Below are positions 34,483 through 36,583 of a stretch of 36,583 nucleotides of DNA, one piece after another. Each line of letters starts with the position of its first letter. The first letter of the stretch is position 1. The translations under genes were made by a program, and so were the position numbers. The notes under the pieces are model-generated. The model was not told the origin of the DNA, did not search any database, and saw only the letters and a program-made list of their open reading frames with translations. The stretch lies in contig JBELIP010000020.1 in NCBI GenBank assembly GCA_042090785.1, forward strand, positions 1 to 36,583, read 5' to 3'. This stretch comes from UBA7434 sp042090785 (lineage in GTDB: Bacteria; Pseudomonadota; Gammaproteobacteria; Pseudomonadales; UBA7434).

Positions 34483-34671
34483 GACATTTTCACTGACCGT
34501 TTTTGCTATTCATGAATTTATGAGTAGTAATTGTCGTATCTGTGTGGCTCACAATAAGTATTGTTTGGTCGTGCAGAGTTCTGTGCTGCTTTGTTGTAAT
34601 CGCCGTTATTGTAATGGTTGTTAAAAGCAGTAAAGACCCACATAAAAATAAGAAACTGGGGATTACTACTA

Positions 34672-34992
34672 ATGAAAAAGATAAATATAGGCGTTTTAAC
34701 AGCCGCAATTGTTTTTGCGGTGCCGTCGCAATCAGCTTTTGACCAGTTGGAGGTAGCTACCTTCAGCTTTTATGGTGATGCCAATGATTTTGTAAGCGAT
34801 GAGCTGTCCTTATTGCAGCTTATTCCGTCTGATCTTGATGTTGGGAGTGGGCTGCCTTTGGTGTCAGCTCCCAGGTTCGATGAAGATGAATCAGCTGTGA
34901 GTCTTAATGCTTCAGCGGTTCCTCTGCCATCGGCAGTATGGTTTTTTGGTTCTGCGTTGATTGCTTTAACGGTGATTCAGCGAAGATCTTAA
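34672..34992 (+). CDS. Short PEP-CTERM sorting-signal protein
   Basis: A 106-residue exported protein with a signal peptide (MKKINIGVLTAAIVFAVPSQ), a short acidic middle without a domain I recognise, and a C-terminal VPLPSAVWFFGSALIALTVIQ helix ending in basic residues. That is the canonical PEP-CTERM layout (VPLP in place of VPEP). I chose ATG 34672 because it begins the signal peptide; an upstream in-frame start at 34618 would add 18 residues without signal character. It is outside the islands, so the host chromosome itself probably encodes the sorting system. Confidence 0.78.
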   Translation: MKKINIGVLTAAIVFAVPSQSAFDQLEVATFSFYGDANDFVSDELSLLQLIPSDLDVGSGLPLVSAPRFDEDESAVSLNASAVPLPSAVWFFGSALIALTVIQRRS

Positions 34993-35030
34993 TACGATTT
35001 TTTATAGTTTATTACTCTTAGAGGTGCTGC

Positions 35031-35047
35031 TTATCGATTATCGATAA
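35031..35047. repeat. Perfect 17-bp palindrome
   Basis: TTATCGAT and ATCGATAA flank a single T, 39 bp after the PEP-CTERM gene. It could be a protein-binding site; as a terminator it lacks a GC-rich stem and a T-run. Confidence 0.5.
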
Positions 35048-35573
35048 TTTAAAAAATACTCAAAAACTATAGGTTTTTCAAATAGTTACGCTTATTAGTG
35101 TTAGTTCAGACTCGCTTATTTTTTTAAAGCTCTGCCTGCAGTTTCTGCTACCTATAAAGCCTTGACAGTATATGTTAAAATTTTTACATGCTGTTTAATT
35201 TAATTATTTGTTCAATTCTTGAAATTAATTTTTGAATTATCGATTGAGTAGAGTAAAAAGCTGAATATTGCGATATTTTTTTGCAATAAATTCAAGTGCA
35301 TGTGAAATATATGCGCTTCATCTATTGCTATGTAATTGTTTTAATGTTAAAATTTATAACTGGTTATTTTTGCAAATAAATGTTGACAGATTGAAATTGC
35401 GAGTCTAAGATGACGGCCAATTGATCGACATAATCATTAGTGATTTGGGTTGCAGATAAGGCTAGAGGTGTCTTGTAGGGCTAAAGGCACGAATTAATTT
35501 GAATATTGAGCGGATGAAGTTGCTGTTTCCCTCAACAGCTCGATTCCAAGGAATATTTAAAGGATGCAAAGTT

Positions 35574-35657
35574 TTTAAAAGTTTACTAACGCCGGTTGAG
35601 CCTTGCTGGGCTTCTCCAGGGGCCAAGGGGCAGCAAAGCTCAGCCGGTGATAGTAAA
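35574..35657. repeat. 84-bp palindromic repeat element, copy 1
   Basis: It is identical to 35898-35981. From 35582 to 35657 the sequence forms a 27-nt imperfect inverted repeat (outer ends TTTACTA and TAGTAAA, with CCGG and TGAGC blocks inside) around a 22-nt GC-rich centre. This fits a REP- or MITE-like element. It does not encode a protein. Confidence 0.8.
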
Positions 35658-35897
35658 GAAAGAGTTAAGGCATTTAGCACCCCAAAATAAAAGTTTGTTG
35701 TTGCTGATGTTGGTGGGTATGGGAATAAAGACTTATACCAGGTGTTTTTGGCGATAAGCCTAAAACGGAGTTTTTGTTCTCATTTCCGCCAGCAACAGTA
35801 CAAAGTTTATAGAGATCGCCAGAGCGGCAGGTCCATTTAAGAAAAGAAGAAAGAAAAGAGTTAAGACCATAGTTAAGGTCAGCGTTTAAAAAGAAGG

Positions 35898-35981
35898 TTT
35901 AAAAGTTTACTAACGCCGGTTGAGCCTTGCTGGGCTTCTCCAGGGGCCAAGGGGCAGCAAAGCTCAGCCGGTGATAGTAAA
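35898..35981. repeat. 84-bp palindromic repeat element, copy 2
   Basis: A perfect copy of 35574-35657, 324 bp downstream in the same orientation. Flanking sequences differ outside the 84 bp, so the element itself is the repeated unit. Confidence 0.8.
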
Positions 35982-36516
35982 AGAGGTTTATTGTCTCAAC
36001 TATAAAGAGCTATCAGTTAGCTTTTCTTCTCATTTGAAAATTTCAAACATATTGTTGTACTTATTTTTAAAAAGTTAAAAAACTTTAGGTTTGCTGCAAT
36101 AAAAAAAGGATTTACTTCATTACATATTTAATGAGTATGGATACTTGGGTGGCCACGATGTATCTTTAGGCTATGCTTTAAAAGGTTGGTTAAATAGCGG
36201 CAATAAGCGTTATCAATCTTCTAAAAACTATAAGATATTGATATTTAAGGATTAATTGTGGTTAAGGCATTTAATGTTTAAGTTCTAACAAGGCTGTTTA
36301 GGCGGTTAATAAACCCCCAGAACGGCTTGCACTAACGTTTTTATTTGTGTAGTATTCGTCCAAGTCCTAGGTTTAGCGGCCTTGCGACGGTATATAAAAA
36401 TGATAATTAGAAACAAGTTAGTGGTTTACTTAAATATTTAAATAAACGAACTGCCTGAAATGCCGGTTCAAAACAATAATTAAATTTTCAATCTATAAAA
36501 AAAATTGGAGTTAACA

Positions 36517-36583
36517 ATGATGATCAATAAAAAATTAGGCGTATTAGCTGCAGCGGTTGCCGCTGTTTCTACAGCGCATGCAG
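36517..36583 (+). CDS. Start of an exported protein (truncated by the window end)
   Basis: Only the first 22 codons are present (start MMINKKLGVLAAAVAAVSTA). They form a typical signal peptide. TTGGAG lies 7 bases upstream of the first ATG, with a second in-frame ATG directly after it. The mature protein is outside the window, so its function cannot be named. Confidence 0.65.
   Translation, partial: MMINKKLGVLAAAVAAVSTAHA

Larger units (their letters stand above)
33899..34671. other. Intergenic region with two related structured elements
   Basis: No protein gene is seen between dinG and the PEP-CTERM gene. The region holds two related RNA-like elements (34148-34229 and 34399-34482). The remainder is AT-rich. 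A 9-base complement of ATGTGGGTC in the second element occurs as GACCCACAT at about 34635-34643, close upstream of the next gene, and might be an alternative pairing partner. Confidence 0.5.
34993..36516. other. Long AT-rich non-coding region with repeats
   Basis: About 1.5 kb without a convincing gene; short open frames here overlap the repeats and look spurious. It contains a 17-bp palindrome (35031-35047), two copies of an 84-bp element (35574-35657, 35898-35981), and a 13-base string GTTAAGGCATTTA at 35664 and 36261. The promoter for the final gene should be near the right edge. Confidence 0.55.

Noticed and set aside
35462..35690. Small open frames on both strands over the first 84-bp element
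   Set aside because: They depend on the GC-rich palindrome, have no ribosome-binding site or homology I can see, and the second copy of the element does not keep them.
35574..35981. Integron attC sites or gene cassettes
   Set aside because: The elements are palindromic and repeated, but they lack the RYYYAAC and GTTRRRY core pair, and no integron integrase or cassette gene lies between them.

Overview
The window reads as a marine, polysaccharide-degrading gammaproteobacterium. Evidence: a Caulobacter-type TonB receptor, sulfatases and glycoside hydrolases together, PEP-CTERM-type surface proteins both inside and outside the mobile region, and a gammaproteobacterial core backbone (YchJ-like protein, PlsC-like acyltransferase, DinG). 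A Cellvibrionales-like host is my guess; nothing in the window proves it.

Layout. (1) Positions 1-6400 are most of a small integrative island whose only intact gene encodes a 1941-residue mosaic surface protein (LVIVD propeller, Ig-like, FN3, two LamG, PKD, YVTN propeller, di-heme cytochrome c peroxidase-like domain, calcium-binding repeats, C-terminal anchor). Its integrase survives only as a stop-containing N-terminal stub. (2) Positions 6353-29762 are a second, tandem island of about 23.4 kb with an intact tyrosine integrase. Both islands use the 3' half of an initiator tRNA-fMet gene as attachment site. The intact tRNA is at 29716-29792, a 48-bp displaced copy at 6353-6400, and a third copy runs off the left window edge at 1-16. 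(3) From 29793 onward is apparent core chromosome (ychJ-like, acyltransferase, dinG), then a gene-poor AT-rich region with two related, possibly structured RNA elements, a PEP-CTERM gene and an 84-bp repeated palindromic element.

Cargo of island 2: a truncated FG-GAP protein; a NarL/LuxR-type response regulator and a histidine kinase with a periplasmic solute-binding sensor; a small EF-hand protein; three small exported, C-terminally anchored proteins (two paralogues of an unrecognised domain with different anchor tails, and a cohesin-like protein); a GH5 enzyme with dockerin-like calcium-binding repeats; a TonB-dependent receptor; a GH10 xylanase-like enzyme; a GH3 enzyme; two type I sulfatases; and a lipoprotein GH10 enzyme with cadherin-like and Lcl/DUF1566-like modules. 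Together they look like a self-contained, self-regulated utilization locus for a sulfated, probably xylan-containing algal polysaccharide: secreted GH5/GH10 enzymes cut, sulfatases desulfate, the TonB receptor imports, and GH3 trims. No sulfatase-maturating enzyme, inner-membrane transporter or pentose catabolism gene is in the window, so those steps must be provided elsewhere.

The most noteworthy points are the tandem islands with a relic integrase, the 11-bp-phased TGTGATGG repeats at both island ends, the adjacent cohesin-like/dockerin-like pair, the tail-swapped paralogues, the heme-bearing mosaic protein, and two RNA-like elements that share a covarying long-range pairing.
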